Source: Piper betle (Eukaryota; Streptophyta; Magnoliopsida; Piperales; Piperaceae). From it: a stretch of 64,000 nt of DNA. The stretch is taken from NCBI GenBank assembly GCA_033002965.1, contig JAURVB010013128.1, positions 1-64,000 on the forward strand, read 5' to 3'. Of the stretch, positions 43,011 through 55,364 are shown piece after piece (the stretch's first letter is position 1; each line of letters starts with the position of its first letter). Made by a program: the position numbers and the translations under genes. The notes under the pieces are model-generated. The model searched no databases and was not told the DNA's origin. It saw only the letters and a list, made by a program, of their open reading frames with translations.

Positions 43011-45958
43011 TTCAAACTCTTAACACACGAATCTATAAGAGAAAAATACAAAAAAAACAAGCAAGTATGCATACACACTAACATAAGTATACAACAATGC
43101 AAAGGGGTAAAAAGGAGAGACTTGTACCTCAAGGGACCCGAAGGAGGGGGGTCGCCTGGAGCTTCCTACCCTAAGACCAACCTTAGGGGGCAAGGCTTGA
43201 CTTGGAGAGGCTGGGAAGAGCTAGGGAGGGAGAGGAAGGGAGGGTCAGCAGGAATGGAGCCAACAGGTGAAAAGTGGAGGAGAATGGGTGAATTTATAGA
43301 AGAGGAAAACAGGGTTGGCATATCCTAGAGCAAGGGTATTGGCCTATGCAAGATAGATCACAAAAGTCTAAAAATCGTACATGCAGGGTGGTCAACTTTT
43401 GGGCACAAGTACATAGGGAGGGAGGGGATGGTGGAAGGATTTCAAATTTGGGCTCAAAGACATTGTCTCATCACCTTGTCACCCAAACAGGAACCCTAAT
43501 CTCAAACTGCTGTTGAAAGGGTGCCTTTGCGCCAGACCAAGTCATTAAGGCGCTGTGGGGCTTGCTTTACATTGGGCATGATTTACGCGCATGTAGGGAT
43601 CACATTGATAGGGTTGTCAAATTACCTTGAGAACCACGCTGTGGCTAAGATAGATCACAAGGGGATTCAAACACGTGACAAGTAACCTACACTCACAAGC
43701 ATGCGGACCTAGACCTATCAAGATTTGACTCAAATAAAAGCTAAGAAAACGAGTATCCAGCTAGGCGACACCAAGTGTAGGGGGAGACTGAGGTTTTGGC
43801 TCTGATATGAATGCTATATATATATGTATGTGGCAAAAGGGACATGCAATTTGATCCACGTCACGACTGAACGAAAACTAAAATCGTAAGGCGGAAAACT
43901 CCAGTTTTTTACATGGTTAATCGGCTAATAGGAAGCATCCTGGGTGGCAAAAAGTTGAACTATGGTGATTTCTAGTCAAATTAAGCTTGTTTCTTACCAG
44001 ATCGGAGACCTTTGTCCTGTATGTCTCTGGTGTTAGAATGTTAAGGTTCATGGGTCATGACCACGTAAAAAGTAATGGCTGACACTCCACTCAAAATAAA
44101 CTATGGCACAAGTCTGGTACATGTTAGAATTTAATTTCACTTGGATGATGTTATTCGTTACAAAATTAGTCAACCAATCGAAATAAAATCTTAGATACGT
44201 TCTAATTGATGCTTAGCTTATATCTCTCTATAAAAACACTACAAACAAATAAAGAAACTTACCCATTGTCATAAAAGTATGCACTCTAAGTGGATATCAC
44301 CAGGTCGTTAGCCCCAAAACCTAAATGCCACGTGTGCAAAAGCCCTCGTGCTCTTGAGTTAGGCTAACCTGGTCATGCAAATAAATATTCTGGTAGACTT
44401 ACACAAAAACAGTCCAAAACCTCAAGCAGACTGCTAGATTTTACATCTTGAGTTATTTTTAGGGCTGCAAATGGTGAGTAGGTTTTCCATTTTATTGACT
44501 ATTTGAAATTAAATTGAAATAAAATGACCAGTTAATTGTTTTACCAATCAAAGACAATAAAACAAAGTGGTAAATTTAGTCACACTGATTTTATTTTGAA
44601 ATGATAGTAGTAGAAGCCTCTATTGTTACTATTTTATTGATTTACTATTTTATTGAAAACAATTATTTATTTTTAGAAGTAAAAATATAGTTATATAAAT
44701 CAATATAAATAAGTAGGTGTATTATTATGTTTAATTAAAATTTTAACTTATTATTACTCCTTTTAATAGTTAGTTTAACATAAATATAGTCGGAGGGTAT
44801 TAAATTTGTAATCTTGGCAAGGTTTTTGTGTTGCAAAAGATTGGTGTGACGCAAATCAAAATTTATTTATTATTAATTATTTATCACTGGTCAAAACCAT
44901 CAAAACTTATTAGTGACTAACGGTCAAAAAGCGGTGAATAATATGATAACAGGTTAATGATTGAGAAATGAATAAATAATAATGGTAAATACTTTGGACC
45001 GTACCGTGACCATACTGCTCATATCCTTAGTTATTTTCAAAAACATAAACTGTACCGCAAGTTGCTCGAGGGATGTATTATTTCCTACCCATACCTATAT
45101 TTGGGACCATTGATCCTGATTGTTAATATTTTTCTTAAATATTACTTCGGCGAGGAGACTAATGGCCAACGGGTGCACAAGCTTCTTAGCGGCAATGCTA
45201 TGTTTCGGCTTGCTATCTTTTCTTGTTGGTGTGTTACGTAGATTTCGGGTTGTGATCATTTCTTGTTGATGTGTTATGTGGATTGGTCTAACCTAATGGA
45301 AATGTATCAGTGTTGGCCAAGGGAGACTTTGGTAAAATTAAGTTAAATTTACTTAGTCATTCCACATTCATATAGCATAATAAATCTTATTAATCGTTTA
45401 TTTAAGTATTATTGTATGGCTTTATATTTGTAAATTTAGATCGATCGTTTAGGTATGAGTGTAATTTACTAATTTATTTAAGATGTAACTTTATTCGATC
45501 CGTAAGTAATATATCTATTCCGGTTCCTTAGGGATATTCCATTAAATAATTGCTATAATAAAAAATTGTATTTTGAGAATTATAGTTTTGTATATATTCT
45601 AAAATCTATAAATATAAGAATCGAAAAAGGGTGTTGATCATGAGGATTACACAATGTCTTTTCCTCTATTATTTGTCCCTTCATATGATTTTTTCATTTT
45701 TAAATCATAAAAATTTAACCATACCATTCGCAGAGACAACAACGTACTTCAGAAACCAATTAACAATCTACCGTAAAAGCCATTGCCAAAGATTCATACA
45801 TAAAATAGCTTGTGAGTTTCAAAGCGACTCAAAATGTAATGTTATAATAGAATTTTATGCTTACGACACAATTACTACGTCCTAATATTCAATAAAGGTA
45901 ACCACCATCAACGTTTACTAAACAATATTAGAACTTATTAAGAAGTGAAATTTAGTCT
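43011..45958. other. Unassigned AT-rich intergenic DNA
   Basis: No clear gene or known element. GGCTCTGATATGAATG at about 43799 resembles a PBS complement (minus strand) and may mark an eroded LTR element to its left. AGGGCTGCAAATGG at about 44461 resembles the end of plant hAT-type non-autonomous transposons. The plus-strand open frame 45631-45885 (84 codons) is rich in F, Y and S, has no recognisable domain and sits in AT-rich sequence, so it is probably chance. Confidence 0.4.
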
Positions 45959-46384
45959 ACTAGTGTAACGACCCGCCCGAACCTGACCGGGTGTTACTTA
46001 AAAATATATGTAATGTAAATGTAATATTTCAGAACATGAATGGAAATACTGCAAATAAGTCTCGCAACATATAATATAAATCATAACAATAAATCATGTT
46101 CTCTAAAATATAAAATAATTGTCTCATAGTCTCCGACCGTTTCCCATAGCCACATTTATAACACAAGAGAATAATAAGGAAGTCAAATTTTTATTATCGA
46201 TTCACCATACCTAGGTTCGTAAAAGAACCACCAACCACACTTCTATTTTTTAGTCCAATGCTGCTCACCTGAATTCCTCTTTAGTGATAAAACCACTAAA
46301 CCGCATAATTAAATAAAACAAACCAATATAATCCCTATTATCATTTTACTCGTTATTATTATTATTATTACGCAAGTCTTTAGT

Positions 46385-46682
46385 AATTATCCTCAGGTCA
46401 TTCTAAGATTAGTAATTAGTCTGTCAGGTCATTCTGAGATTAGTAAATGTCGTCTCCCCGCTCATTTTGAGATTAGAAATTGTCTCCCAACTCATTCTAA
46501 GATTAGGTGGTCTCCCAATTCATTATGATATTAGTCATGGTCTCTCAGTTCATTCTGAGATTAGAAATAATCTCCCAACTCATTTTGAGAATAGGTGGTC
46601 TCCCAATTTATTTTGAGATTAGTTATGGTCTCCCAGTTCATTCTGAGATTATAAATTGTCTCCCAGCTCATTCTGAGATTAG
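46385..46682. repeat. About 32-bp minisatellite in LTR-B4
   Basis: Nine to ten units of GTCTCCCAGTTCATTCTGAG plus ATTAGAAATT, with a hint of a three-unit super-period (AAATT / GGTGG / TCATG linkers recurring). Same unit as in LTR-B3. Confidence 0.85.
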
Positions 46683-47253
46683 TGCCGACAAGGCTACCAG
46701 TTTGGGAAAATACAATATTTTATATAGTTATACCAGTTTGGGGAAATACAACATTTTATATAATTATACCAGTTTGGGAAAATACAACATTTCAAATAAT
46801 TATACGGACAATAGAACGTTTCAAATAATGATATGGACACATATAGTAATTTTAAAGGTGCGACCCCATGTCGGACTGAGTCAATTGCTAGACCTCGATT
46901 GCGTTGCAGCGCATAGTGGTCGAATCTGGGCTTAGGCCAACCAGGGCTGCCAACAAGGGAAAGTACAACATTTCAAATGATTATACGGACAATACAACAT
47001 TTCAAATAATTATATGGACAATACAACATTTCAAATAATTATACTGACACACATAGTAATTTTAAAGGTGCGGCCCCATGTCGGATTAAGTCAAATCCTT
47101 GACCCCAATTGTGTTACAGCGCTTGGTGGTCGAATATTGGCTCAGGCTGACCAGGGCTGCCAACAAGGGAAAGTACAACATTTCAAATAATTATACGGAC
47201 CTGGATATGTGGAACTCGTAGCTGCGACAAATGATCATAATCTGAACGAGAAT

Positions 47254-47281
47254 ATAAAATTATACATAAGTATAATTTTAT
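47254..47281. other. LTR-B conserved AT palindrome (copy B4)
   Basis: Arms ATAAAATTATAC and GTATAATTTTAT, loop ATAA; perfect 12-bp stem. Confidence 0.75.
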
Positions 47282-49243
47282 TCGAGTAGAAATGCATGCA
47301 ACTAAATGTCTAATATATATATATATATCACTATTAAATTTCAACAATATTAAATATTAAACTATTCATGTGATATAATCGTTTAAATTCTACTTTACAT
47401 TAATTATCTAGATCATAATTAACACTAAACAAATAATAAAATAATTATCAACTTATAAATAAATATCTAATTACTATTATTACTATATTTTCCTTTAAGA
47501 CGATAATTATTTAACCACAATCTTGATAATTTAGTTTACGGTTTTAAATCTTTAATCCATATCCTTATTCATAGCAATTTAGTTAAATAAGTTGTACGAT
47601 TAAATTATTTAAAATAATTTATATTATTCTAATTTAAAAAAATTATTAATATAATTGTTTTAAATTATTCGACTCAATAAAATTTTGAACTGTATTTATT
47701 TTCATTATGGTATTTAGGTTTGACGCTAGTTATTGCTACCAAATTATAGTTTAATAACCCATTTTTTATATTACTAACTTGTTATTAAAATAATTACTTT
47801 ATTTACCTAATATTAAATTTAATATGGTAAAGGTAAAATCTTTATTTTATTAATTACTTATCACTGTCCAATTTAATTTAATCACTTGTTGTTTGCCGAT
47901 TAATTATCGACCGTTTATCATTACCGTATTTTTATAACTTATGTCCATGTCGATTTCGTCCAATAATTAGTTAGTTTATTATCTTAAACCCATAACCCAT
48001 TAGAATAATTATTTTTAATGATTTATTACGAGTTTTATTTTTAACTCGAGTCGGTATCAAGTCAACCTATATTTACAAAACTACCATGTTCTTCTTCTTC
48101 TCTCCAAGGCCATCTTCTCTTCTCCTACGTTCTTCTTTGCACCTGATCAGACCTAGGCACCATCACTGGTCACGTCCTTCTTTAATTCCCCAGCAACCCA
48201 ATTGAAGAACCATATAAACATCCCAACAAGAAATCAACAACAACGTAAACACAGGCAAAGATGAAGCCTAACATCCATGTTTTACAGCAGCTATCCAAGG
48301 CGACGTCCTGCACCAAACCAGGCTTGATATCTTCCTCTTCAACCAAAAATCAGACCACGTCCTTCACTCCCTTCCCTACCAATCCAATTGGAATCACAAA
48401 GCTTGTGTTTTACAGCAACTATCCACGTCAAACTCCGTTCTGCACCAAGGCGAGCAACTCCTTGCCAGCAGCACCGCCGGGACTGCAAGGTACACTCCGT
48501 CCAGCCAGCAGCACCACCGGGAACACTTCCCTTCTCCTTGCATGACAACCCAACGTCAAGGCCAAATGCTGTGAGCATGCACGGTGTGAGTCTTTGGCCA
48601 ACAAACTGGCTTGGACGTCTGGAATCTCCCACAGCGTTGCACACTACAACTCCACCCATAACCACTGAAATTCTGCCACCCATCTGAACCCAGGGACAAG
48701 GTGATGCCACCCTTCAATCCAGCAGCTAGAGAGGTCATCGGGGTGTGAGGGCTGCCTTGAAATCTTTGTTTACAGTCGCCTATCATTGCCCAACTTCAGA
48801 CCCGTCGGCCATGGTGAAATTCCATTTTTCAGTTTAGTTTTAGTTGTTATTGTTGATTTCAAACTTTAATTCTCATGTTTATCAAGCTTATTATAAATTA
48901 AAAAGACATATGAATGCAAGAAAATGATTAAGAGGGAGATAGGAAGGATACCCAATCAAGGAAGAAACACCGGCAAGGGAAGAGGAGAACTAGGCGACTA
49001 AGGTGAGGAAGACGCCCCTACACCCGTACGTGAAAAATGACATCCTCTTTCAAAATTTATAGAAATGAAAATGACGGCTAGGGTATGTCAAAGCACCCGT
49101 ATTTCACTTAACCGGGTAACCGGGTAAATGGGTAAATAATTAATCGGGTAAAGAATATAACACGTTCGGTCCTTCCCAGGCCGCGTTTGGTCCTTCCTAG
49201 ACCATGTCCACGTCCAATTTTTTTTCACGGTCTTTACAACTGG

Positions 49244-50094
49244 CCATTGATGGCCAGAAGTAACAAAATCCCAAAAGTCATGTACCACCATTGACTGCGA
49301 CCAAACAAGACTAAATAGAACCCAAATGAGCTAGTATAACCAAAACCACAAAATAAAATAGTAATAGAAATTGCAAGCAAGCTACCAGAAACTATCAACA
49401 GCCATAAGACCACAAACCACAATGTCAATGAGATGGTGAAGGTGCACTTTTGTTGCTTGTTGCTCGAGGATTATTCAAGAATACACAGTTAAGAAAAACT
49501 ATAGAATACAAACTATAGCAAATGCTAAATATCATTTCTTGTAAATTTCCAAAACAATTTCAAGTGAACACAAGTAGGGCTGCCAATTGTGTGAGCCAGC
49601 TCGTGAACATTTAGCGTTCAGCTCAGCTCGACTAGACATTTAAATGTTCGAGCTCGAACTCGAATCTTACGAGCCGAGCTCTAGCAAGGTTGTGTTCGAC
49701 TCGACTCGACACGGTTATATCTTGAGCTCAACTCAATAAAATAATATAATATTGTAGTCTTTATATTATATTATATTATATTATATATATATATATATAA
49801 TTGTTTGTACATATTTATCCAAAAAATATTTATATTTATTCGGTTATATGGATAATATTTATTCAATTATGTGACAATACTCAAGCCACTTACATGGATG
49901 ACTTCCTACATGTTATAAGAGAACTAGTCATACAGTTCCAAAACTGCCGGAGAAAGAATTGCCAGAGGAAGAGGTAGACATTGTTCTACAGCCGTTAGAG
50001 GAAATCTCTCAGTCAGGAGTTATCCCAATTCTATAAAAGCCGGGTGTTATTGCTGAAGCAAGGGGGAGTTATCAAGCTAAAGTTGTTATCCCAG
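49244..50094. other. Mixed remnant: hAT-like fragment, microsatellite, orphan ORF piece
   Basis: 49576-49735 (TAGGGCTGCCAATTG, then GCTCGAACTCGAAT, GAGCCGAGCTC) resembles a common plant hAT-type non-autonomous repeat. 49761-49797 is a (TA)n-rich run. 49904-50035 has an open stretch on the plus strand rich in E and L (P-E-E-E-V-D-I-V-L-Q-P-L-E-E-I) that ends in TAA; its family is not recognised. It ends where LTR-A2 begins at about 50095. Confidence 0.4.
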
Positions 50095-51157
50095 ATCAGG
50101 AGACTGTTGAGTCAGCTGCTCAACGGCTCCTTTGTAGTTGCCCTTATGAGAGTTCTTGAGGAAGATATATGATTGTTTGCATTCCATGAGAGTTTGCTCT
50201 CATATTCCAATTTGGTATTAGTTTTTGTGGACCGGTGACCCCCGTTGCTAACGTTTTTCTATTATATATAGGTGAGGACAATGAATGGTATAAGCCGGCC
50301 TTGACGAAGGATTAGCGTTTGCATTGCACACGCATACCTGGCGCCGCACCGACTTTTGCGTAAGATGTGATGTGATTGGCTGTTGTATTAGATTTACATA
50401 TTTGTGTATATATGCATATGTGTTTGTGAGGCTTGTGTGCCTTGTTTTAGAAATTCTTGGGAATGTTCTATTATCAAGGAATGATCAGCTATGTTGAGTT
50501 GAAAATGAACGAAAACATGATGAGTATGAAATTGCAGGTGGGCTAGACCCAATTATAAGACGTGTTATTGCTTAGCTCCTATTGTGGTGTGCATTATGGT
50601 TTTATATATATACCCTATAATGTGCCGTGTGTTTAACAGGTCATCCTCTCATTGCACTTGTAGGGAGGCTTTGTCCGTTTTATTCCAGGTTTTATAAAAT
50701 TTGTTGCTATTTTAATTACTTTGGTGTGTGATTATTATCATGACATTCACGTAGGATCCTGTTAGGGTTTTGCATCTCATTCACATATTGTTTTGTGATG
50801 TAAATTATAGTTTTCATATATATAATATTGTGCTGTGTTTTAACAGGTCGTCCCCTTATTGCACTTTTAGAGGAGGCTCTGTCCGTTTTATTCTAGAATT
50901 TCTATGACTTTCATTGCTATTTTAAATATTTTGGTGCATGGCTGTTATCATGACATTCACGTAGTATCCTGCTACGGTTTTCAATCTTATTGATACATTG
51001 TTTGCGCATTAGCGGCGTGGTCCATCTTGAGACGTCGAGAGGGTTATGTCATAGCCGTTTAGGTTTTGGGTCAGCCAACTTAATCGGTTTACACGTAGTT
51101 CGATCCTTTGTAACAGTTCCGGTCCGGGTTGAGAGTACACCGGATTGGGGTGTTACA
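50095..51157 (+). mobile_element. LTR-A2 5' LTR, only the U5-side third remaining
   Basis: Homology to the 3' LTR starts at GATCAGGA (57576 there) and runs to GATTGGGGTGTTACA at 51157, directly before the PBS. The U3, TATA box and small ORF are gone, so the element has lost its promoter. The hairpin is kept at 50185-50203. A private tandem duplication of about 206 bp is present (TTTAACAGG at 50632 and 50838). Confidence 0.87.
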
Positions 51158-51161
51158 AGAT

Positions 51162-51173
51162 TGGTATCAGAGC
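51162..51173 (+). other. Primer binding site of the A2 element
   Basis: TGGTATCAGAGC, perfect match to the complement of plant tRNA-iMet, four bases after the LTR end. Confidence 0.88.
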
Positions 51174-51346
51174 CAACTCTTGATCGATTAAGATGGAAGA
51201 TGTCATTACAGGTCATGTGTGTGCATAGCTACTCCGAGTCAAGCTAGCAGGTATGTTTTCTTGATTTACTCATTTTAGTTTACAGATTTCTCACCACGTA
51301 GTTGAATGACAGTGTGCACAGGTTTGATGAGTGAGTGTCAGTCACC

Positions 51347-52144
51347 ATGGTTAGAGCAACTCGCAGGACTTAAACCAGGGATCCATCTCCTTCTCCTCCC
51401 AGGCATACCAGCCCTAGTCCTGCGCCCAGCGAGACAACATCTAGTAGGCAGAGAGCTCAACCATTGTTAGGAGAAGCCAATGTGCGTGCCTCGACTAGCC
51501 ACCGTAGTTCTCGTAGTCGCCAGACTGAGAGAGATGCAATCATTACCCAATTGGTAGAGACACAGAGGCAGATACAAGAGAGCCAGGAAGAGTTTAGGAG
51601 AGAGCTCCGTCAGATAGCTCTCTCCATAGCCCGAGTTGAGAAGAGGTCGTTAGGAGATGATAGAGTACGAAGAGAGGCCGCTTCTCCCATGGGCTACCCG
51701 CCACCGCCTCCTCCTCCATCAGCGCAGCAAGGGACCATCTCTACAGCTCCCCTGATTGCTCCTCTTCAGACTGGGATGGGCATTCATGACAGTGGACCCC
51801 TTGGAGCTAGTAGTGGGCAGACAGCAAGGGGTAGCATACCGGCAGTGGCAGTGTTGCCGTTACCACAGTTTGAGATAGGCGAGGGCTCAAACAGATCTAC
51901 AGACGTAAGAGATGGTAGATTCTGGCAGTATGAACAATTTGTGAACAATGGAGGGCGCTCTTTCCTAGGGAAGCTAGATGCAGAAGTGGCTTTTTATGGA
52001 TTTCATCAGCGATTGGCGTGTTTAAGAGCATGGCATGCCCGATGGAACAGCCGGTGAGGATGTATGCAGCCACAGTTGAAGAGGCATTAGCGGGCACAAC
52101 TATCATGACAAGATGACAGAGTTCGATGTGATCTTCGGGATGGA
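51347..52144 (+). pseudogene. gag N-terminus fused to protease end by internal deletions
   Basis: ATG at 51347 (M-V-R-A-T-R-R-T) meets a TAA at codon 9. The same frame then stays open through a P/S-rich stretch, a charged helical segment (R-Q-I-Q-E-S-Q-E-E-F-R-R-E-L), and R-S-F-L-G-K-L-D-A-E, the start of the capsid domain. It breaks off at about 52000. From 52035 another frame gives M-Y-A-A-T-V-E-E-A-L-A-G-T and then D-V-I-F-G-M-D-W-M-S, the two ends of a Ty3 protease without its D-S-G active site. Most of capsid, the zinc knuckle and the protease core have therefore been deleted. Compared with the B5 gag, which is over 330 codons to the knuckle, little is left. Confidence 0.78.
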
Positions 52145-53381
52145 TTGGATGTCCAAGCAAGGAGCTCTAATAGATTACCGGAAGAAGATGGTGACTTTTC
52201 GACACGGAAGGCGCCTTTTCTTTTCCAGGGTCAGGGTAGAAACAGAGAGAGAGGCTGGATCTCCTATCAGAATGCAGTGAGACAGTTGGAGAGAGGTTGT
52301 GAGTTGTTGATGGCCGCTTTGGTGTTGGCAGAACAGAATGGCTCAGGGGACAAGCCCAGTGTTGAGCTGATTCCAGTTGTCAAGGAGTTTGCAGATGTCT
52401 TTTCAGATGAGATCACCGGATTGCCACCGAGGATTGAAGTCGATTTTGCTATAGATTTGATGCCAGGGACAGCACCCATCTCTAGAACCCTATATAGGAT
52501 GGCACCACTGGAACTCTGAGAGCTTAAGCGAGCAATTGCAGACACTGTTGGATCAGGGTTTTATCCGACTGAGCGTGTCACCATGGGGAGCACCGGTGTT
52601 GTTTGTGAAGAAGAAGGATGGAAGCATGCGTTTATGCATCGACTATAGGATGTTAAACCATGTGACCATTAAGAACAGATACCCTCTTCCTTGCATTGAT
52701 GATTTATTTGACCAGTTGAGCTCAGCAACGGTCTTTTCGAAGATTGACTTGAGATCCGGCTACCATTAGTTGAGGATTAGAGCAGAGGATATTCCGAAGA
52801 CTGCATTTAGAACAAGATATGGACACTAAGAATTTTTGGTTATGCCCTTCGGATTGACAAATGCTCCAGTAGCATTCATGGACCTAATGAACAGAGTGTT
52901 CAATCCTTTTATGGATCAATTTGTGATAGTCTTTGTAGACGACATCTTGGTGTATTCCTCATCGAGGGAAGAACATGAGCAGCATCTCCGTATGGTGTTA
53001 CAAACCCTAAGGAGAGCACAGATTGTAGGGAAATTTTGCGAAGTGTGACTTTTGGCTTTCAGAGGTGAACTTCTTAGGGCATATTATATCAGCAGCACGG
53101 AGTTCAGTGGATCCAGTGAAGATAGAGGCAGTTGTATAGTGTGGACAATCGAGAACACCTTCCGAGGTACGGAGTTTCCTTGGTCTAGCATGGATATTAC
53201 CGTCATTTCATATAGGGTTTTTCCTCCATAGCAGCTCCTCTCACACAGCTGACTAGGAAGCATAAACACTTTGTATGGACTGACGAGTGTGAGCAGAGTT
53301 TTAGGACGCTGAAGGAGAGATTGACTTCAGTGCCGGTTCTCACAATACCAGAGGGGCACGATGACTTTGTAGTCTACACAG
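52145..53381 (+). pseudogene. Reverse transcriptase, multiply interrupted
   Basis: Covers P-V-V-K-E-F-A-D-V-F-S-D-E-I-T-G-L-P, then [24 protein letters not shown], and the active site F-V-D-D-I-L-V-Y-S (about 52933-52960), which is intact, followed by the thumb. Breaks: TGA near 52517 with a frameshift to 52536, TAG at 52767 (Q expected) and TAA near 52827 inside the palm, a frameshift near 53035, TAG near 53136, further frameshift near 53200. It follows the protease remnant and precedes RNase H in normal Ty3 order. Confidence 0.85.
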
Positions 53382-53828
53382 ATGCCTCAGGGAATTGGCC
53401 TTGGTTGTGTTTTGATGGAGAGAGATAAGGTTATCACATATGCATCTCGTCAGCTAAAGATGCATGAGCGTAACTACCCTACTCACAATTTGGAACTTGC
53501 AGCAGTAGTTTTTGCCCTCAGAATATGGAGACATTACCTCTATGGGACTTCCTTTCGACTTTTGACTGATCACAAAAGTCTAAAGTATATCTTCACACAG
53601 AAAGATTTGAACAGCCGACAAAGGAGATGGTTGGAGTTGTTGTCTGATTATGAGATTGATATCTCATATCATGAGGGCAAGGCGAATGTAGTAGCAGACG
53701 CCTTGAGTAGGAGGCCAGTTCGAGACTCAGTGGGGATGGCAGCAGTTTCAGTGACTCCGATTGATACACGCCAGAGGCAGTTAGTTGGAATGATTGCTAG
53801 ACTCTCCATTCAGCCGAGTATTTTTTAG
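53382..53828 (+). pseudogene. RNase H domain
   Basis: An open 149-codon frame continuing from Y-T-D-A-S (just upstream in another frame). It shows the catalytic acids in [21 protein letters not shown] and V-V-A-D-A-L-S-R-R. It would digest template RNA during reverse transcription. It is one of the better preserved domains. It ends in a TAG at 53826, just before the integrase. Confidence 0.82.
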
Positions 53829-53861
53829 CAGATTAGAGCTGCACAGAATGAGGATAAACAG

Positions 53862-54725
53862 TTGACTCAGTGGTTAGAGCAGGGAGTTCACAGAGATTTG
53901 GTCAGAGATGCAGATGGACTGGTCAGATTGAGAGGACGTCTTTTCGTTCCGGACATCATTGAGTATCCCAGACTTCGTAGGACTATTCTTCACGATGCCC
54001 ACACCTCGAGGTGCACAGTGCATCCAGGTGGAGTGAAGATGTATCACGATGTTCGGCGATCCTATTGGTGGCCAGGACTGAAGAGAGAGGTTTTTGACAC
54101 CGTAGCCAGGTGTTTAGTCTGTCAACAGGTGAAGGCTGAACACATGCACCCTAGTGGGACCTTACAGCCACTGAAGACCCCAGAGTGGAAGTGGGAGAGT
54201 ATAGCTTATGATTTTGTAGTCGGTCTACCTAAGAATCGCCAGCAGAGAGATGCAGTATGGGTAATAGTGGATCGACTAACGAAGTCTGCACATTTTATCC
54301 CTATTAGAATGGATTACCCATTATCCACTTTGGCGACCTTGTATCGGGATGAGATAGTACGACTACATGGAGTTCCGTTGGAGATCATCTCAGATAGAGA
54401 CCCACGGTTTACGTCCCATTTCTGGAGAGCTTTTCAAGCAGCCATGGGCACAGAGTCGAAGTTCAGTACCGCTTTCCACCCTCAGACAGATGGGCAGTCC
54501 AAAAGAACTATTCAGATTCTTGAGGATTTGCTTAGGGCCTGTATGCTAGATTTTGGAGGCGACTGGGCAGAGCATTTGCCTTTGGTGGAATTCGCTTACA
54601 ACAACAGTTACCAGGCTAGCATTGGGATGGCACCATTTGAAGCTCTATATGGTAGGCCGTGCAGATCCCCAGTGTGTTGGGTACAAGGCAGTGAGCCGAT
54701 GATAGTTGGACCAGAGATGGTTTAG
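53862..54725 (+). pseudogene. Integrase core with catalytic E replaced by K
   Basis: A 287-codon open frame. The zinc-binding part has H-D-A-H near residue 46, V-H-P-G, and C-L-V-C-Q-Q. Catalytic D at residue 117 (Y-D-F-V, 54210) and D at residue 178 (I-S-D-R-D, 54393). The third acid, expected in Q-S-E-R-T, is K at residue 214 (AAA at 54501; 35 residues after the second D), a G-to-A change from GAA. The remainder (Y-N-N-S-Y-Q, A-P-F-E-A-L-Y-G-R) is normal. A TAG at 54723 separates it from its C-terminal part. Strand transfer activity would be lost. Confidence 0.88.
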
Positions 54726-54737
54726 CAGACACAGGAT

Positions 54738-55328
54738 GTGGTTATGCGGATTAAAAAGAGAATGAGGTCAGCTCAAGACCGACAGAGAAGCTACGTTGAT
54801 CAACGTCGACGTGAGGTTCACTTCATGGTCGGAGAACATGTTCTTCTGAAGGTGTCACCAACCAAGGGAAACATGAGGTTTGGTATGCGTGGGAAGCTTA
54901 GCCCGTGGTACATAGGACCATTCGACGTTCTAGAACGTGTAGGTCAGGTGGCCTATCGCTTGGCATTGCCGCCTCACCTATCAGCCGTACACCCAGTGTT
55001 CCACGTGTCCTTATTGAAGAAGTACCACCCAGATAACTCCCACGTTATCAGTTTCCAAGGGATAGAACTCCGTCCTGACTTGACGTATCCTGAGGATGCA
55101 ACGAGGATAGTTGATCGTCAAGTGAAGACCCTCAGACATAAGCAGGTTCCCTTAGTACGAGTGCAGTGGAATCAACGCGGAGTTGAAGAATCTACATGGG
55201 AGCGTGAGGACGAGATCAGGAGGAGGTATCCCGAGTTGTTCGAGCAGCCAGCTTCTGGACCAGGTACTACTAGTTTCCAACCATCGATTACAGTTTACAG
55301 CATTATGTTTGACGCCTCCTTGATTTAA
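54738..55328 (+). pseudogene. Integrase C-terminal part with GPF module and chromodomain-like end
   Basis: Continues the integrase after the TAG. It has the GPY/F-type module ([12 protein letters not shown]), [10 protein letters not shown] and the chromodomain-like end [15 protein letters not shown], with R-R-R-Y-P-E-L-F. This region steers integration toward particular chromatin in chromoviruses. The frame stays open for 196 codons and ends just before the purine tract and 3' LTR. Confidence 0.85.
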
Positions 55329-55330
55329 AA

Positions 55331-55364
55331 TTTCGAGGACGAAATTTTTATAAGGAGGGAAGGT
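55331..55364 (+). other. Pre-LTR tract and polypurine tract of A2
   Basis: TTCGAGGACGAAATTTTTAT then AAGGAGGGAAGGT directly before TGTAAAACCC. Primes plus-strand synthesis in this class of element. Near-identical tracts, reversed, flank the non-autonomous elements at 29025 and 36681. Confidence 0.8.

Larger units (their letters stand above)
45964..49238 (-). mobile_element. Solo LTR-B4
   Basis: TGTAACGACCC at 45964 to GGTCTTTACA at 49238, no interior attached. Flanks ACTAG (45959-45963) and ACTGG (49239-49243) agree at four of five bases, fitting an aged target duplication. Contains the 32-bp minisatellite (46385-46682), two successive GACTGAGTCAATTG/GGATTAAGTCAAATCC blocks (about 46850-47180, a local duplication), the palindrome, a pyrimidine-rich block (48070-48800) and GGTTAA-type repeats (49107-49150). 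It preserves the empty site for LTR-A1 (47561-47575). Confidence 0.85.

Noticed and set aside
43011..43330. Gene fragment suggested by a 109-codon open frame (42999-43328)
   Set aside because: The frame begins inside the LTR-C2 end and is low-complexity (G/E/R-rich); no domain is visible.
45631..45885. 84-codon open frame as a host gene
   Set aside because: AT-rich sequence, no domain, no visible gene structure or relatives in the window.
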